Part shown: piece after piece, positions 35,349 to 44,892 of the stretch
How positions within the stretch are numbered: position 1 is the stretch's first letter
How the letters are laid out: the number at the start of each line of letters is the position of its first letter
Source of the DNA: Salinisphaera orenii subsp. orenii MK-B5
GTDB lineage: Bacteria; Pseudomonadota; Gammaproteobacteria; Nevskiales; Salinisphaeraceae
Length of the DNA stretch: 64,000 bases
NCBI RefSeq assembly: GCF_003788635.1
Contig: NZ_AYKH01000023.1
Span: 150,677 to 214,676, forward strand
Direction: 5' to 3'
Made by a program: the position numbers and the translations under genes
The notes under the pieces: model-generated
What the model was told of the DNA's origin: nothing
The model's input: the letters and a program-made list of their open reading frames with translations, nothing else
Database searches by the model: none

Positions 35349-38173
35349 AGAACCTCCCGGATACGCTCGGGCGTGATCGGCAGCCGATGAAAATGATGAT
35401 TGATGGCGTGCGCCACGGCGTTGCCGATGGCGCCGGCGACGGGGATCATCACCACCTCCGCGATGCCCTTCGGCGGGTCGGTACGCGACAGCGCCGGCAG
35501 AATCTCGGCCGTCTGCTTCCAGACCGCGACTTCGCTGGCGCGCGGGATGTGGTAGCGGTTGATGTTCCAGGTGCCGTTGCCCGGCCCGTCCTCGTAGAGC
35601 GGCATGTCCTCGTACAGCGCGTGGCCGATACCCATGGCCAGCCCGCCTTCGAGCTGGCCGTGGACCAGTTCCTCCACGATCGGATTGCCGCATTCGAGAA
35701 ACGAGTGGTGGTCGAGCAGGCTCACTTCGCCGGTGCCGGTATGAACCGCCAGTTCGACCAGCGTTCCGCAGGCGCTGTAATAGGTCACCCCGGCGTTGTT
35801 GCGCTGGGTCGACGGATAGTCGACGTTGCGCCGCTCGAGCCGATGAAAGCCGCGCGCGGTGTCCATCGCAGCTTTCTTGTCGGGTCCGGCGCCACGGCCG
35901 TACTGCACCGCCAGTCCGTCGAGCGGCAGATTGTCGCTCGTGCCGTCGATATCGAAATCCGCTCGCGACCAGGCCCAGCGGTTGAAGGCGTGCGCCATCA
36001 CGCCGGTCACGCGGCCGGCGGCGTGGGCGCGCTCGGCCAGAAACGTCAGTGACAACGGTTCCATGCCGTTGGCCGTCAGCTTGCCGTTCTCCCAGCGCGC
36101 GTCGGCCTCGCGCAGGACATAGGGTCGGGCCTGGCCGCCGCCGATGCCGCGGCGCCAGTACGCCTCGGCTTCCGGCCAGAGCGCGTGGCGGAATATCACC
36201 CGCGCGGCTTCAATGGTCGGAAACGACAGATAATAGGCGGAGTTGCTCGCGCTCGACGCCTGGATCAGCTGCGGCGTCCAGCGCGGGTCCCCGGCCGCCT
36301 CGTCCTGCTCGGACTGACTGATCGTGTACGGACTGGCGGTCTCGAACATCGCGAGATCGGACCAGTCGGTCTGGGCCGTCTGCACCACGTCGGCCGCGCG
36401 ACCCAGCCAGGCCGAAACCACGGCCGCCTGACTGGTGGAATAGCCGGTGCCCATCTCGGCGCCGGTGTTGCGGATCTCGATCCGGCCGTCGGGCCGCAGC
36501 CGCACCTCCGAGAACACGCCCTCGGCGCCGTGTCCGAAGTCCTTCTGAACGCAGGCGAAGCCCACGCCGTAGCGATGCTGCGGGTGGGCGGCCTCGTATT
36601 CGCGCTTGCGCGCGTTGCGCTCGCGCCAGATCGGGTGCTTTTCGGCGCGCTCGAGAATCTCGTCGCCGCGCAGGTGACCGGCGGGAATCGCCCCCTGGGT
36701 GTTCTTCATGCCCGACTTGAAGACGTTCGCGCGCCGCAGCGCCATCGGATCCTTGCCGATGGCGGCCGCGATCTCGTCGACCATGAGTTCGGTCGCCGCC
36801 ATGGTCTGGATGGTGCCGTAGCCGCGCATGGAGCCGGCCTCGGGCATGCGCGAATACGCCGCCTTGGCGATGAGATCGCTGCTCGGCATGTAGTAGATGC
36901 CCTGCGCGGCCGTGGTGCCGACGAACGCCACCGAGTTGGAGAAATTCGCCCGGCCGCCGCCGTTGGCGGTCAATTCCTGCTTGAAGACCCGGAACCGGCC
37001 GCTGTCACGCTCGACTGCCAGCCGATTGCGGATCGTGAACGGATGCCGCTTCATCGTGGACTGGAACTGTTCGAAACGATCGTTGGCCAGCCGCACCGGC
37101 CGGCCGTCGCCGTAGAGCGCGGCGATCAGGCCGTAGTAGGGAAAGATCGTGTTGTCCTTCGAGCCGTAACCGACCGTGTAGGTCGGGTGCAGGAAAAAGC
37201 GCGGCGACTCGAAGCCGGAATCCGACAGCATCGGCGTCATGCGCTTGACCATGTCCGCCGGGGACTGGCTGCCGCAGACCAGATGCACGTCGTGCGTGTC
37301 CGGGTCGTGCCAGGCGTTGGTGTTGTCCGCCTCCATGGCGAAATGGTCGATGTAGGGCGTTTGATACTCACCGTCGAAGACGAAGACGTCCTCGTCCGGC
37401 GAATCGAGCTGATCGGCCAGCTGCTGCGCGTGATGCATGGCGCGCTCGCCGTCCTTGCCGTTCTCCAGCGCCTCGGGCCATACCGGGTGACGCTTGCGAA
37501 AGTCCGGGTAGAGCACCGTCTCCTGCAGGGCCGAGAACACGTCGGGCGCATAGGCGTCCTCGCCGCCCACGCGGATATAGCGGAAGGCGCCGTAGGGCGG
37601 CTTTTCCGGGTAGCCGGTAGCCTCGCCGTAGACGACCGCCTCATCGGCGGAGCGAATGCGGTTCTTGGCCAGGCGGTAGCGCACGAAATCGTGGTAGATC
37701 AGCATCGCGACCGGATAGCCCAGATAGTCGGCCGTCTCGCCTTCAGAAAGGAAGAACGGCGCGTCGTAGAAGGCCGGCACCTCGATGCCGTCGCGCGCCA
37801 TGTCCTGCGCCGTGACCACGCGGTCCGGTTCGAGGCCGGCGTCTTCGAGGGCGGACAGGTCGATGCCCGTGAAGCGGGCGTCGCAGCGCGTCGCGCGCAG
37901 AATGAAGGCGTGGGACTGCTGATCGGGCCAGTGCGGCATGTCCCGGGCGCGGATGTCGCGGGCGAATACCTTGGAGCCGGTCACCTTGGCGATGCCGTCC
38001 AGGCGGAACCGCATGCCCTCGCCCGCGCGCCAGACGTTGTCGGTCGGCGCCAGCACCTTGTCCTCGAACAGCGAGGCGAACGCCGGGCTGCCGAGATTGG
38101 CCACGTAGACACTCACCCCGGCGATCACCGATCGCTTGAGGAACTGTCTGCGGGAAGCGTCGAAGGTCGTCAT
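35345..38173 (-). CDS. Tat-exported molybdenum hydroxylase large subunit, probable xanthine dehydrogenase
   Basis: This 942-residue molybdopterin subunit has a twin-arginine signal (SRRQFLKRS, residues 7-15), so the complex should be periplasmic. The MRGYGT segment and a C-terminal GIAEVV region with the likely catalytic Glu fit the family. It is the IorB-like, two-domain type and not the usual cytosolic XdhB. Genes for 8-oxoguanine deaminase, HIU hydrolase and a purine permease lie upstream in the same direction, so hypoxanthine/xanthine oxidation to urate is the most likely reaction. Oxidation of another N-heterocycle or an aldehyde cannot be excluded. Confidence 0.82.
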   Translation of the reverse strand: MTTFDASRRQFLKRSVIAGVSVYVANLGSPAFASLFEDKVLAPTDNVWRAGEGMRFRLDGIAKVTGSKVFARDIRARDMPHWPDQQSHAFILRATRCDARFTGIDLSALEDAGLEPDRVVTAQDMARDGIEVPAFYDAPFFLSEGETADYLGYPVAMLIYHDFVRYRLAKNRIRSADEAVVYGEATGYPEKPPYGAFRYIRVGGEDAYAPDVFSALQETVLYPDFRKRHPVWPEALENGKDGERAMHHAQQLADQLDSPDEDVFVFDGEYQTPYIDHFAMEADNTNAWHDPDTHDVHLVCGSQSPADMVKRMTPMLSDSGFESPRFFLHPTYTVGYGSKDNTIFPYYGLIAALYGDGRPVRLANDRFEQFQSTMKRHPFTIRNRLAVERDSGRFRVFKQELTANGGGRANFSNSVAFVGTTAAQGIYYMPSSDLIAKAAYSRMPEAGSMRGYGTIQTMAATELMVDEIAAAIGKDPMALRRANVFKSGMKNTQGAIPAGHLRGDEILERAEKHPIWRERNARKREYEAAHPQHRYGVGFACVQKDFGHGAEGVFSEVRLRPDGRIEIRNTGAEMGTGYSTSQAAVVSAWLGRAADVVQTAQTDWSDLAMFETASPYTISQSEQDEAAGDPRWTPQLIQASSASNSAYYLSFPTIEAARVIFRHALWPEAEAYWRRGIGGGQARPYVLREADARWENGKLTANGMEPLSLTFLAERAHAAGRVTGVMAHAFNRWAWSRADFDIDGTSDNLPLDGLAVQYGRGAGPDKKAAMDTARGFHRLERRNVDYPSTQRNNAGVTYYSACGTLVELAVHTGTGEVSLLDHHSFLECGNPIVEELVHGQLEGGLAMGIGHALYEDMPLYEDGPGNGTWNINRYHIPRASEVAVWKQTAEILPALSRTDPPKGIAEVVMIPVAGAIGNAVAHAINHHFHRLPITPERIREVL

Positions 38174-38244
38174 CGGTTCGGCCCTCCGATGGCCGTTGCG
38201 GGCTGTCTGTCCTGATCCACTGAAAACATCTCCTGCGCTTGCGC

Positions 38245-39600
38245 CTAGCCGTCGACCAGCCGTGTCGCGATGGCGTTGTGTTCGCGTACGAGCGCCGGCA
38301 GATCCACGCCCAGCAGTTCACCCCGATGCACGCGCAGCCGGCCGTTGATGAGACTGAGATCCACGCGCGGCGGCAGGCAGAAGACAAGCGCGGCCAGCGG
38401 GTCGTGAACGGCGCCGCCGGCCAGCGGCAGACTGTCCAGCCGATAGCCGACGATGTCGGCGGCCATGCCCGGGGCGAGCTGGCCGATATCGCCGCGTCCG
38501 AGCACTTCGGCGCCGCCGCGCGTGGCCAGCCGCAGCGTATCGCGGGCCGAGAGCGCATCCGGCCCGTTGGCCAGACGCTGCAGCAGCATCGCCTGGCGCG
38601 CCTCGCTGAGCATGTGCGACGAATCGTTGGACGCCGAGCCGTCGACGCCCAGCCCGACCCGGGCACCGGCCTGCTGCAGGGCCTTGACCGGTGCGATGCC
38701 GGAGGCCAGACGCATGTTGGAGCTCGGGCAGTGGGCGACGCCGCAGCGATGGGCCCCCAGCCGATCGATCTCAGCGGCATGCGGATGCACCATGTGCGCG
38801 AACCAGACATCGTCGCCGACCCAGTCGTTGGCCTCCGCATATTCCACCGGGGTCTGGCCGAACTGGGCGCGACAGTAGTCCTCTTCGTCGCGGGTTTCGG
38901 CCAGATGGGTGTGCATGTCCACGCCGTAGGCGCGGCCCAGACGCGCGGTCTCGCGCATGAGATCGGTCGACACCGAGAACGGCGAGCACGGCGCCAGCAC
39001 GATCCGCGTCATCGCCCCGTCGCGGTCGTCGTGATGGGTCTCGATCACGCGCTGCGAGTCCTCGAGGATGAATTCTTCGTCCTCGACCGCGTGGTCCGGA
39101 GGCAGCCCGCCGGCGCTCTCGCCCACCGACATCGACCCGCGCGAGGCATGAAAGCGAAACCCCATCGCCGCCGCGGCGGCGATCTGATCGTCGATGCGTG
39201 CGCCGTTGGGCCAGATATAGGTGTGATCCGCGGCGGTGGTGCATCCCGAGAGCATCAGTTCGGCGATCGCCACACGGGTCGCGATCTCGATCGCGCGCCC
39301 GTCCATGCGTGCCCAGATCGGGTAGTGGGCGACCAGCCAGTTGAACAGATTGCTGTCCTGGCCCGCCGGCAGATTGCGGGTCAGCGTCTGATAGAAATGA
39401 TGATGCGTGTTGACCATGCCCGGAATCAGGATATGGCCGCTCGCGTCGATCACCTCGTCGACCGGGCCCTCGCCCGCGACATCCGCGCCGATCGCCTCGA
39501 TGCGATTGTCGCGGATGCGGATGTCGGCGTCCTGGAACAGCCGGTCGGCGTCGTCGCAGGTGGCGATCACCGAGGCGTTGCGGATCAGCGTCGTTGCCAT
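38245..39600 (-). CDS. 8-oxoguanine deaminase (amidohydrolase family)
   Basis: This 451-residue amidohydrolase has the metal motif NTHHHFYQTL near residue 64, a later HTHLAET and HCPSSNMRL, and GVDGSASND, typical of the guanine/8-oxoguanine/triazine deaminase group. 8-Oxoguanine deaminase gives urate directly, which fits the cluster. Guanine deaminase activity is the main alternative. It lies 24 bases after uraH and 71 before the large subunit gene, within one long minus-strand operon. Confidence 0.82.
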   Translation of the reverse strand: MATTLIRNASVIATCDDADRLFQDADIRIRDNRIEAIGADVAGEGPVDEVIDASGHILIPGMVNTHHHFYQTLTRNLPAGQDSNLFNWLVAHYPIWARMDGRAIEIATRVAIAELMLSGCTTAADHTYIWPNGARIDDQIAAAAAMGFRFHASRGSMSVGESAGGLPPDHAVEDEEFILEDSQRVIETHHDDRDGAMTRIVLAPCSPFSVSTDLMRETARLGRAYGVDMHTHLAETRDEEDYCRAQFGQTPVEYAEANDWVGDDVWFAHMVHPHAAEIDRLGAHRCGVAHCPSSNMRLASGIAPVKALQQAGARVGLGVDGSASNDSSHMLSEARQAMLLQRLANGPDALSARDTLRLATRGGAEVLGRGDIGQLAPGMAADIVGYRLDSLPLAGGAVHDPLAALVFCLPPRVDLSLINGRLRVHRGELLGVDLPALVREHNAIATRLVDG

Positions 39601-39624
39601 AGGTTGTTCTCGCGGTCGGAAATA

Positions 39625-39978
39625 CTAGCTGCCACGATAAGTGCTGTAGCCGTAGGGCGAGACCAGCAGCGGCACGTGGTAATGCTCATCTTCGTGGGCG
39701 ATGCCGAAACGAATGACGATCTCGTCGAGAAACGCAGGATCGTCGAGCGCCTCCCGCCGCTGTGCGAAGTAGGCGCCGACCCGAAAGATCAGTTCGTAGC
39801 GGCCGGCGGTGAATTCGGCGCCCTCGAGCAGGGGCGTGTCGCAGCGGCCGTCGGCGTTGGTCGTGCGTTCGACGAGGACGGCGGCATCGCCGGGCGCGAG
39901 ACGCCGCAGCGTGAGGTCGATACCCGCGCCCGGGCAGCCGTTGGCGGTATCGAGTACATGCGTCGTGAGATAACCCAT
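39625..39978 (-). CDS. uraH: 5-hydroxyisourate hydrolase
   Basis: This 117-residue transthyretin-like protein opens LTTHVLDTANGCPGAG and ends YRGS, the two signatures of HIU hydrolase. It converts 5-hydroxyisourate, the urate oxidase product, to OHCU. It lies 32 bases after the permease gene. No signal peptide is present, so the enzyme is cytosolic. Confidence 0.95.
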   Translation of the reverse strand: MGYLTTHVLDTANGCPGAGIDLTLRRLAPGDAAVLVERTTNADGRCDTPLLEGAEFTAGRYELIFRVGAYFAQRREALDDPAFLDEIVIRFGIAHEDEHYHVPLLVSPYGYSTYRGS

Positions 39979-40010
39979 CGATCAAGGCTCCTGTGCAGTG
40001 TTTGGCGGCA

Positions 40011-41432
40011 TCAACGGGGGCCCGGCGAGCCGTGTTCCGGCGTCGTGGCCTCGGCCTGGTCCTCGGCCGCGGATTCGAGTTCGGCGCGTTCCGCGGCCGC
40101 GTCGATATCGTCGGTGCGGCCGTTGAGCGCGCGGTTGGTGACCACGGCCGCCACGGATGTCAGAAGGATGCCGCTGTGCACGATCGGCGTGGTCCACTGC
40201 GGCAGCGCGGTGAAGAAGTCGGGGGCCGCCAGCGGGATCATCCCGCAACCGAGCGACACCGCGATCACGAGCTGGTTGTTCCGCTGCGACAGATCGGTCT
40301 TGCTAAGGATGTTCAGACCGGCCGCGGCCACCATGCCGAACATCACCAGGCCGGCGCCGCCCAGCACCGGCTTGGGTATCGAGGCGACGACGAACGCCGC
40401 CTTGGGGAACAGGCTCAGCAGCAGCAGGATGACGCCCGAGACGACGGTGACATAGCGGCTGGTGACGCCGGTCATGCCGACGAGCCCGATGTTCTGCGAG
40501 AACGACGTATGCGGAAAGCCGTTGAACACGCCGGATATGAGCGTGGCCGCCCCGTCGCCGTAGAGGCCGCGGCTGAGCCGGCGTCGATCGACCGGTTTGC
40601 CCACCATTTCGCCGAGCGCCAGGAACATGCCGGTGGATTCGACCAGCGTCACCACCATGATGATGCACATGGCCAGCACGCCGGAGATCGGGAATTCGAG
40701 CATGCCGAAATGCAGCGGCGTGACCACCTCCATCCAGTTGCGGCCATCCAGCCCCGCGAGATCCACCTGCCCCAACAGCGCCGCGGCGATATAGCCGATG
40801 CCGAGCCCGAGCAGCACGGAGACATTGACCCACATGCCGCGACCGAAGCGGTTGATCAGCAGGATCACGGCGAGCACGAACAGCGCCAGGCCGAGATGGA
40901 TCGGCGCTCCGAAGTTCTCGGCATTGGCGCCGCCGCCCGCCCAATTGATCCCGACCGGCAGCAGTGACAGACCGATCGAGGTGATGACCGTGCCCGTGAC
41001 CAGCGGCGGGAAGAACTTCAGCAGACGCGTGAAGTAAGGCACCAGCAGCAGGCCGAACACCCCCGAAGCGAACGTGGCGCCGAAGATGCCGGCGATGCCG
41101 ATCTGGCCGCCCGAGGCCATGGCCACCATCGGACCCACGGTCACGAAGCTCGAGCCCATGACCACCGGCATGCGGATGCCGACCATCGAGACGCCGAGCG
41201 ACTGGATCAGCGTGCCCACGCCCGCGCAGAGCAGATCCGCCATGATCAGATAGGAGATCTCGCTGCGCGGCAGTTCCAGGGCATAGCCGACGATGAGCGC
41301 GACGGCGACCGAGCCGGCGTACATGACGAGCACATGCTGCAGCCCCGTCAGAACGAGCTCGTGCAGGGGCAGTTTCTGGTCGGCGGCGCAGGCGGCCTCG
41401 TTCGGCGGTGCGTCCGATCGCTTCGATGACAT
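40011..41432 (-). CDS. NCS2-family purine permease (urate/xanthine type)
   Basis: This 473-residue transporter has about 14 membrane segments and the NCS2 motif QNIGLVGMTGVTSRYVT near residue 330. Segments HVLVMYAGSVAVAL and GSSFVTVGPM fit the UacT/XanQ/PbuX branch, which imports urate or xanthine with protons. The C-terminal 35 residues are acidic and Ala-rich. Its place among purine catabolic genes supports urate or xanthine uptake, but which purine is not decided by sequence. Confidence 0.9.
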   Translation of the reverse strand: MSSKRSDAPPNEAACAADQKLPLHELVLTGLQHVLVMYAGSVAVALIVGYALELPRSEISYLIMADLLCAGVGTLIQSLGVSMVGIRMPVVMGSSFVTVGPMVAMASGGQIGIAGIFGATFASGVFGLLLVPYFTRLLKFFPPLVTGTVITSIGLSLLPVGINWAGGGANAENFGAPIHLGLALFVLAVILLINRFGRGMWVNVSVLLGLGIGYIAAALLGQVDLAGLDGRNWMEVVTPLHFGMLEFPISGVLAMCIIMVVTLVESTGMFLALGEMVGKPVDRRRLSRGLYGDGAATLISGVFNGFPHTSFSQNIGLVGMTGVTSRYVTVVSGVILLLLSLFPKAAFVVASIPKPVLGGAGLVMFGMVAAAGLNILSKTDLSQRNNQLVIAVSLGCGMIPLAAPDFFTALPQWTTPIVHSGILLTSVAAVVTNRALNGRTDDIDAAAERAELESAAEDQAEATTPEHGSPGPR

Positions 41433-41534
41433 CAGCTCTCCTCCTCGCGTGTCTTGTCATGATCGACCGCCATGCACACGGCCGACCTTCTTGACCGCAG
41501 GCCCTCTATTTCTTCGTGTACGGACACGTGGCGG

Positions 41535-42272
41535 TCAGCTACTGGACGCCGGACGTCCCGGCGGCCAATTCTTGAAGTGTTTTGGGCGCGGCGGCGCAAA
41601 CGCGCCTGCCTTGGACGTGCGCAGACCCAGCCGGACCAGCGACTCCGCCACGGTCACCGCGGCGGCGACGCCGTCGACCACGGGGACGCCGACGCGCGCG
41701 ACCACCCGCGCCTGCAGATCCGCCATGCCGGCGCAGCCGAGACAGACCACCTCGGCACGATCCCGAGCGACGACGTCCTCGCAGCAGGCGACGATGGCCT
41801 CGATCGCCGCGGCGGGATCGCGTTCCAGGTCGAGCACCCCCCGGCCGGTCGCGCGTACCGAGGCACAGCGGGCCGCCAGGCCCGCGAGCGTGAGGCGATC
41901 CTCGATCAGCGGCACCGCGCGTTCCAGGGTGGTCACGACCGAATAGCGACGGCCGAGAAACTGCGCCGTGCTGGCGGCCGCTTCGGTGATATCCACCACC
42001 GGCACGTCGAGCAGTTCCTGTAATCCTTCTCGACCGTGTTCGCCGTAACCCGCCTGGATCACCGCATCGAACGGCTCGGGAAAGGCCCGCACCGCCTCCA
42101 TGACCGCGACCGCTGCCAGGTGGCTTTCGTAGTTGCCTTCCACCGACTCCGCGCCGAAATCCGGGGTGAGCGGCACGATGTCGGTGCCGGGGGCCGCGAC
42201 CGCGGCCGCCTGCCGCCCGATCGCGCCGGTCATCGACTCGGTGGTGTTCACGTTGACTACGAGAATGCGCAT
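41535..42272 (-). CDS. hpxA: Allantoin racemase (Asp/Glu/hydantoin racemase family)
   Basis: The 245-residue protein opens MRILVVNVNTTESMT and has two catalytic-type Cys, in VACCED and VCLGCAGM, as in the hydantoin/allantoin racemases. Racemisation lets an enantioselective allantoinase use spontaneously formed or mixed allantoin. ATG at 42272 follows GGAGCC. Hydantoin racemase activity is possible but the ureide context favours allantoin. Confidence 0.85.
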   Translation of the reverse strand: MRILVVNVNTTESMTGAIGRQAAAVAAPGTDIVPLTPDFGAESVEGNYESHLAAVAVMEAVRAFPEPFDAVIQAGYGEHGREGLQELLDVPVVDITEAAASTAQFLGRRYSVVTTLERAVPLIEDRLTLAGLAARCASVRATGRGVLDLERDPAAAIEAIVACCEDVVARDRAEVVCLGCAGMADLQARVVARVGVPVVDGVAAAVTVAESLVRLGLRTSKAGAFAPPRPKHFKNWPPGRPASSS

Positions 42273-42423
42273 GCGTGGCTCCGGACAATCCACCGGGGGC
42301 TATGCGCCGGCGGGTGGGGCGCGACGGTTGCGAGTCGCCGGACGACCGCTGCCAGGCGGCCGATCCGCCGGTCCGAACGACCTCGCGGTCTGAAAACCAA
42401 GCCCATTGCGCGCGGGCCGCGGG

Positions 42424-42948
42424 TCACGGCCGTGCCGCCCGATGGATCTCGACGGGGCCGTCCGGGATGGGGATCTCCTCGCAGTTCGCGCCGGGGCCCT
42501 GACGATCCACGATCAGAAAGTCGGCGTCGGCTTCGAGCGCGATCATGGGGTGATGCCAGATGCCCTTGTGGTAGTTCACGCCCTGGCCGTAGCCGCCCAC
42601 GAAAGCGCGCAGGGCATCGCGCGGCGGCGCCTCCCGTCCACCCGCGACCACGACCAGAAACGGGTGGCCCGACAGCGGCATGAAGATCTGACTGCCCAGC
42701 GGATGCCGCTCCAGCAGGCGTAGTGCCACCGGTGACTCTTCCGCCTGCACATGCGCGAGGCTGATCTGAACCCGGCCCTGTTGATCGGTGACATCGACAT
42801 CCGCCAGATCGTGATACCGCCGCGCCCAGCCCTGATTCATCGGCACCGCCTCGTGGCCGGCCGTCTCGATCACGTCGCCATAGGGCGCGAATGCCGATGC
42901 CGTGAGCGGCTCCGCCTCGATTACATGCGTTTCGGCCCGGCTGTTCAT
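42424..42948 (-). CDS. allA: Ureidoglycolate lyase
   Basis: This 174-residue cupin-like enzyme splits (S)-ureidoglycolate to glyoxylate and urea. Recognisable segments are APYGDVIE, VALRLLERHPLGSQIFMPL and KGIWHHPMIAL. ATG at 42948 starts just before the family's N-terminal strand; an upstream ATG at 43014 gives an atypical extension. It is the first gene of the long minus-strand operon, divergent from uraD. It is the point where purine carbon becomes glyoxylate, the substrate of the nearby BhcA and BhcC. Confidence 0.92.
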   Translation of the reverse strand: MNSRAETHVIEAEPLTASAFAPYGDVIETAGHEAVPMNQGWARRYHDLADVDVTDQQGRVQISLAHVQAEESPVALRLLERHPLGSQIFMPLSGHPFLVVVAGGREAPPRDALRAFVGGYGQGVNYHKGIWHHPMIALEADADFLIVDRQGPGANCEEIPIPDGPVEIHRAARP

Positions 42949-43073
42949 TGGTGAGGTCTCTTCTGCGCGTCCGTCGATGCTCGTGTTGGATCCGCGCGAC
43001 ACGGATTCGCACAACGGGAGCGGGATATTCGTTACAAGTCGTATCGCGTTTATGAATACACGTCAAACGATCT

Positions 43074-43107
43074 GTGAGATACAATCGTATATCAAATTGG
43101 ATACATA
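43074..43107. promoter_or_regulatory. Two putative ureide operators between allA and uraD
   Basis: GTGAGATACAAT (43074-43085) and ATTGGATACATA (43096-43107) lie in the divergent gap, 51-84 bases before uraD. They share the GATACA core of the site before allE. Confidence 0.58.
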
Positions 43108-43157
43108 TTGGCGGCAACCACTGTGTCGCCGATCCGCAAAACCAAAGGAGATTTCGC

Positions 43158-43715
43158 ATGACGCAGCCGACGTCCGGCGCCATCCCGGCGCCCAGCACCA
43201 TGGATGAAGCGTGTTTCGTCGCGCATTTCGGCGCGATCTACGAGCATTCACCATGGGTGGCGCGCTGCACATGGCAGCGCGGCCTGGGCCGCGAGCACGA
43301 CGCCGTCGACGCCCTCGCGGGCGCCCTGGCCGCTGAAGTCGAAGCCGCGGATACCGAGGCCCAGCTACGCCTGATTCGCGCCCATCCCGATCTCGGCGGG
43401 CGTGCCGGACTCGCGGGCGAGCTGACCCCCGAGTCCGCTCGCGAACAGGCCGGCGCCGGGCTCGATGCCTGCACCCCGGCCGAATACGATCGACTGCAGT
43501 CGCTGAATACGGCCTATACCGAGACCTTCGGCTTTCCTTTCGTCGTCGCGGTCAAGGGACTGACGCGGGAGGACATCCTCCAGGCGATGGCCCAGCGCCT
43601 CGAAAACACACCCGAGGTCGAGCGCCGGCGCGCGCTGGACGAGATCCACCGCATCGCCCGTTTCCGGCTGGAGGCCCTCGCCGGCCCGGCGTTCCCCCTC
43701 GATCAACCGGCGTAG
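43158..43715 (+). CDS. uraD: OHCU decarboxylase
   Basis: This 185-residue enzyme converts 2-oxo-4-hydroxy-4-carboxy-5-ureidoimidazoline to S-allantoin. The HPDLGGRAGLAGELTPESAREQ region and the FPFVVAVKG segment are the family signatures. The start follows AAAGGAG. It is the only purine gene of this sub-cluster on the plus strand, and its 3' end overlaps the convergent puuE by 13 bases. Confidence 0.95.
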   Translation: MTQPTSGAIPAPSTMDEACFVAHFGAIYEHSPWVARCTWQRGLGREHDAVDALAGALAAEVEAADTEAQLRLIRAHPDLGGRAGLAGELTPESAREQAGAGLDACTPAEYDRLQSLNTAYTETFGFPFVVAVKGLTREDILQAMAQRLENTPEVERRRALDEIHRIARFRLEALAGPAFPLDQPA

Positions 43716-44632
43716 GGATGCTCCGCGCGCCAATGGCGCGCGATCTGGTCGCGTCGGGCGATCCAGACGCCCGCGTGTGACCGCACGTAATCGAGAAAAC
43801 GCGCGAGCGCGGCGGCTCGGCCGGGATGGCCGGCCACGCGCCCGTGCAGCCCGACCGACATCATCTTGGGCGCGGTCTCGCCCTCGGCGTAGAGCGTGTC
43901 GAACGTGTCCTTCAGATAGGCGTAGAACTGGTCGCCCGAGTTGAATCCCTGGGGCGCGACGAAGCGCATGTCGTTGACGTCGAGCGTATAGGGCACGATC
44001 AGCTGCGGCGCGCCGTCGACCCGCTCCCAGTACGGCAGATCGTCGGCGTAGGAGTCGGCGTCGTAGAGAAAGCCGCCGTGCTCGGCGACGAGCCGCCGCG
44101 TGTTCGGGCCGCAACGGCCGGTGTACCAGCCGACCGGCCGCTGTCCGGTCATGCGCTCGATCGATTCGACCGCCAGCCGGACATGCTCGCGCTCGGTCGC
44201 TTCGTCGACATACTGGTAGTCGATCCAGCGCCAGCCGTGCGCGGCGATCTCGAAATCCGCCGCCACCATGGCGCGTGCGGCCTCCGGATTGCGCTCCAGC
44301 GCCATGCCGACCGCGAACACGGTGGCGGGCAGGCCGCGCTCGGTGAACAGCCGGTACAGCCGCCAGAACCCCGCCCGGCTGCCGTATTCATAGAGCCATT
44401 CCATGCTCATGTGGCGCACGCCCTCGCGGGCGTCGGTTCCGATCATCTCGGACAGGAAGCTCTCGGAGGCGGCATCGCCGTGGAGGATGTTGTTCTCCGC
44501 GCCCTCCTCGTAGTTGATCACGAACTGGACGGCCAGGCGTGCCCCGCCCGGCCATCGCGGGTCCGGCGGATGCGCGCCGTAACCGACCATGTCGCGCGGA
44601 TAGTCGGGCGAAATCCCGTCGTCGGTATTCAT
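43703..44632 (-). CDS. puuE: Allantoinase PuuE (polysaccharide deacetylase fold)
   Basis: This 309-residue protein hydrolyses allantoin to allantoate. It has the NodB-like fold with YPRDMVGYG near the start, VNYEEGAENN, AAHGWRWIDYQ, YTGRCGPNTRRL and DVNDMRFV, all typical of metal-independent PuuE. ATG at 44632 follows AGGAG. It lies downstream of the GntR gene in the same direction. Confidence 0.93.
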   Translation of the reverse strand: MNTDDGISPDYPRDMVGYGAHPPDPRWPGGARLAVQFVINYEEGAENNILHGDAASESFLSEMIGTDAREGVRHMSMEWLYEYGSRAGFWRLYRLFTERGLPATVFAVGMALERNPEAARAMVAADFEIAAHGWRWIDYQYVDEATEREHVRLAVESIERMTGQRPVGWYTGRCGPNTRRLVAEHGGFLYDADSYADDLPYWERVDGAPQLIVPYTLDVNDMRFVAPQGFNSGDQFYAYLKDTFDTLYAEGETAPKMMSVGLHGRVAGHPGRAAALARFLDYVRSHAGVWIARRDQIARHWRAEHPYAG

Positions 44633-44892
44633 CGCTGGTGCTCCTCGTCGATAGTCCGCCCCGACGCGCGGCGCTCGCACAGGTTTCGGACGTACTCATG
44701 TGTCGTGAAAAATCGTGTCAGTGCGGGACCGCCCGCGGGCCGGCCGCGGGATCGGCAACGGCCCCGGGCCGATGGCATTTCCGGCCCATCGGATCGCGCG
44801 GTTCCGGCAGAGGCGTCCTCGAGGCCGCATTCCGAGCGCCGCGCGGCGAAAACAGGCGAGCCGACGCGGCGCGAACCGCCCGTCGGCATGCC

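Noticed and set aside
36185..38215. 676-residue open frame on the plus strand opposite the molybdenum hydroxylase
   Set aside because: It mirrors the real minus-strand gene, is rich in Arg, Gly and His with no domain, and is explained by high GC in the third codon position.
38239..40455. 738-residue plus-strand open frame across deaminase, uraH and permease genes
   Set aside because: It spans three well-supported minus-strand genes and their gaps and has no recognisable motif or start site.
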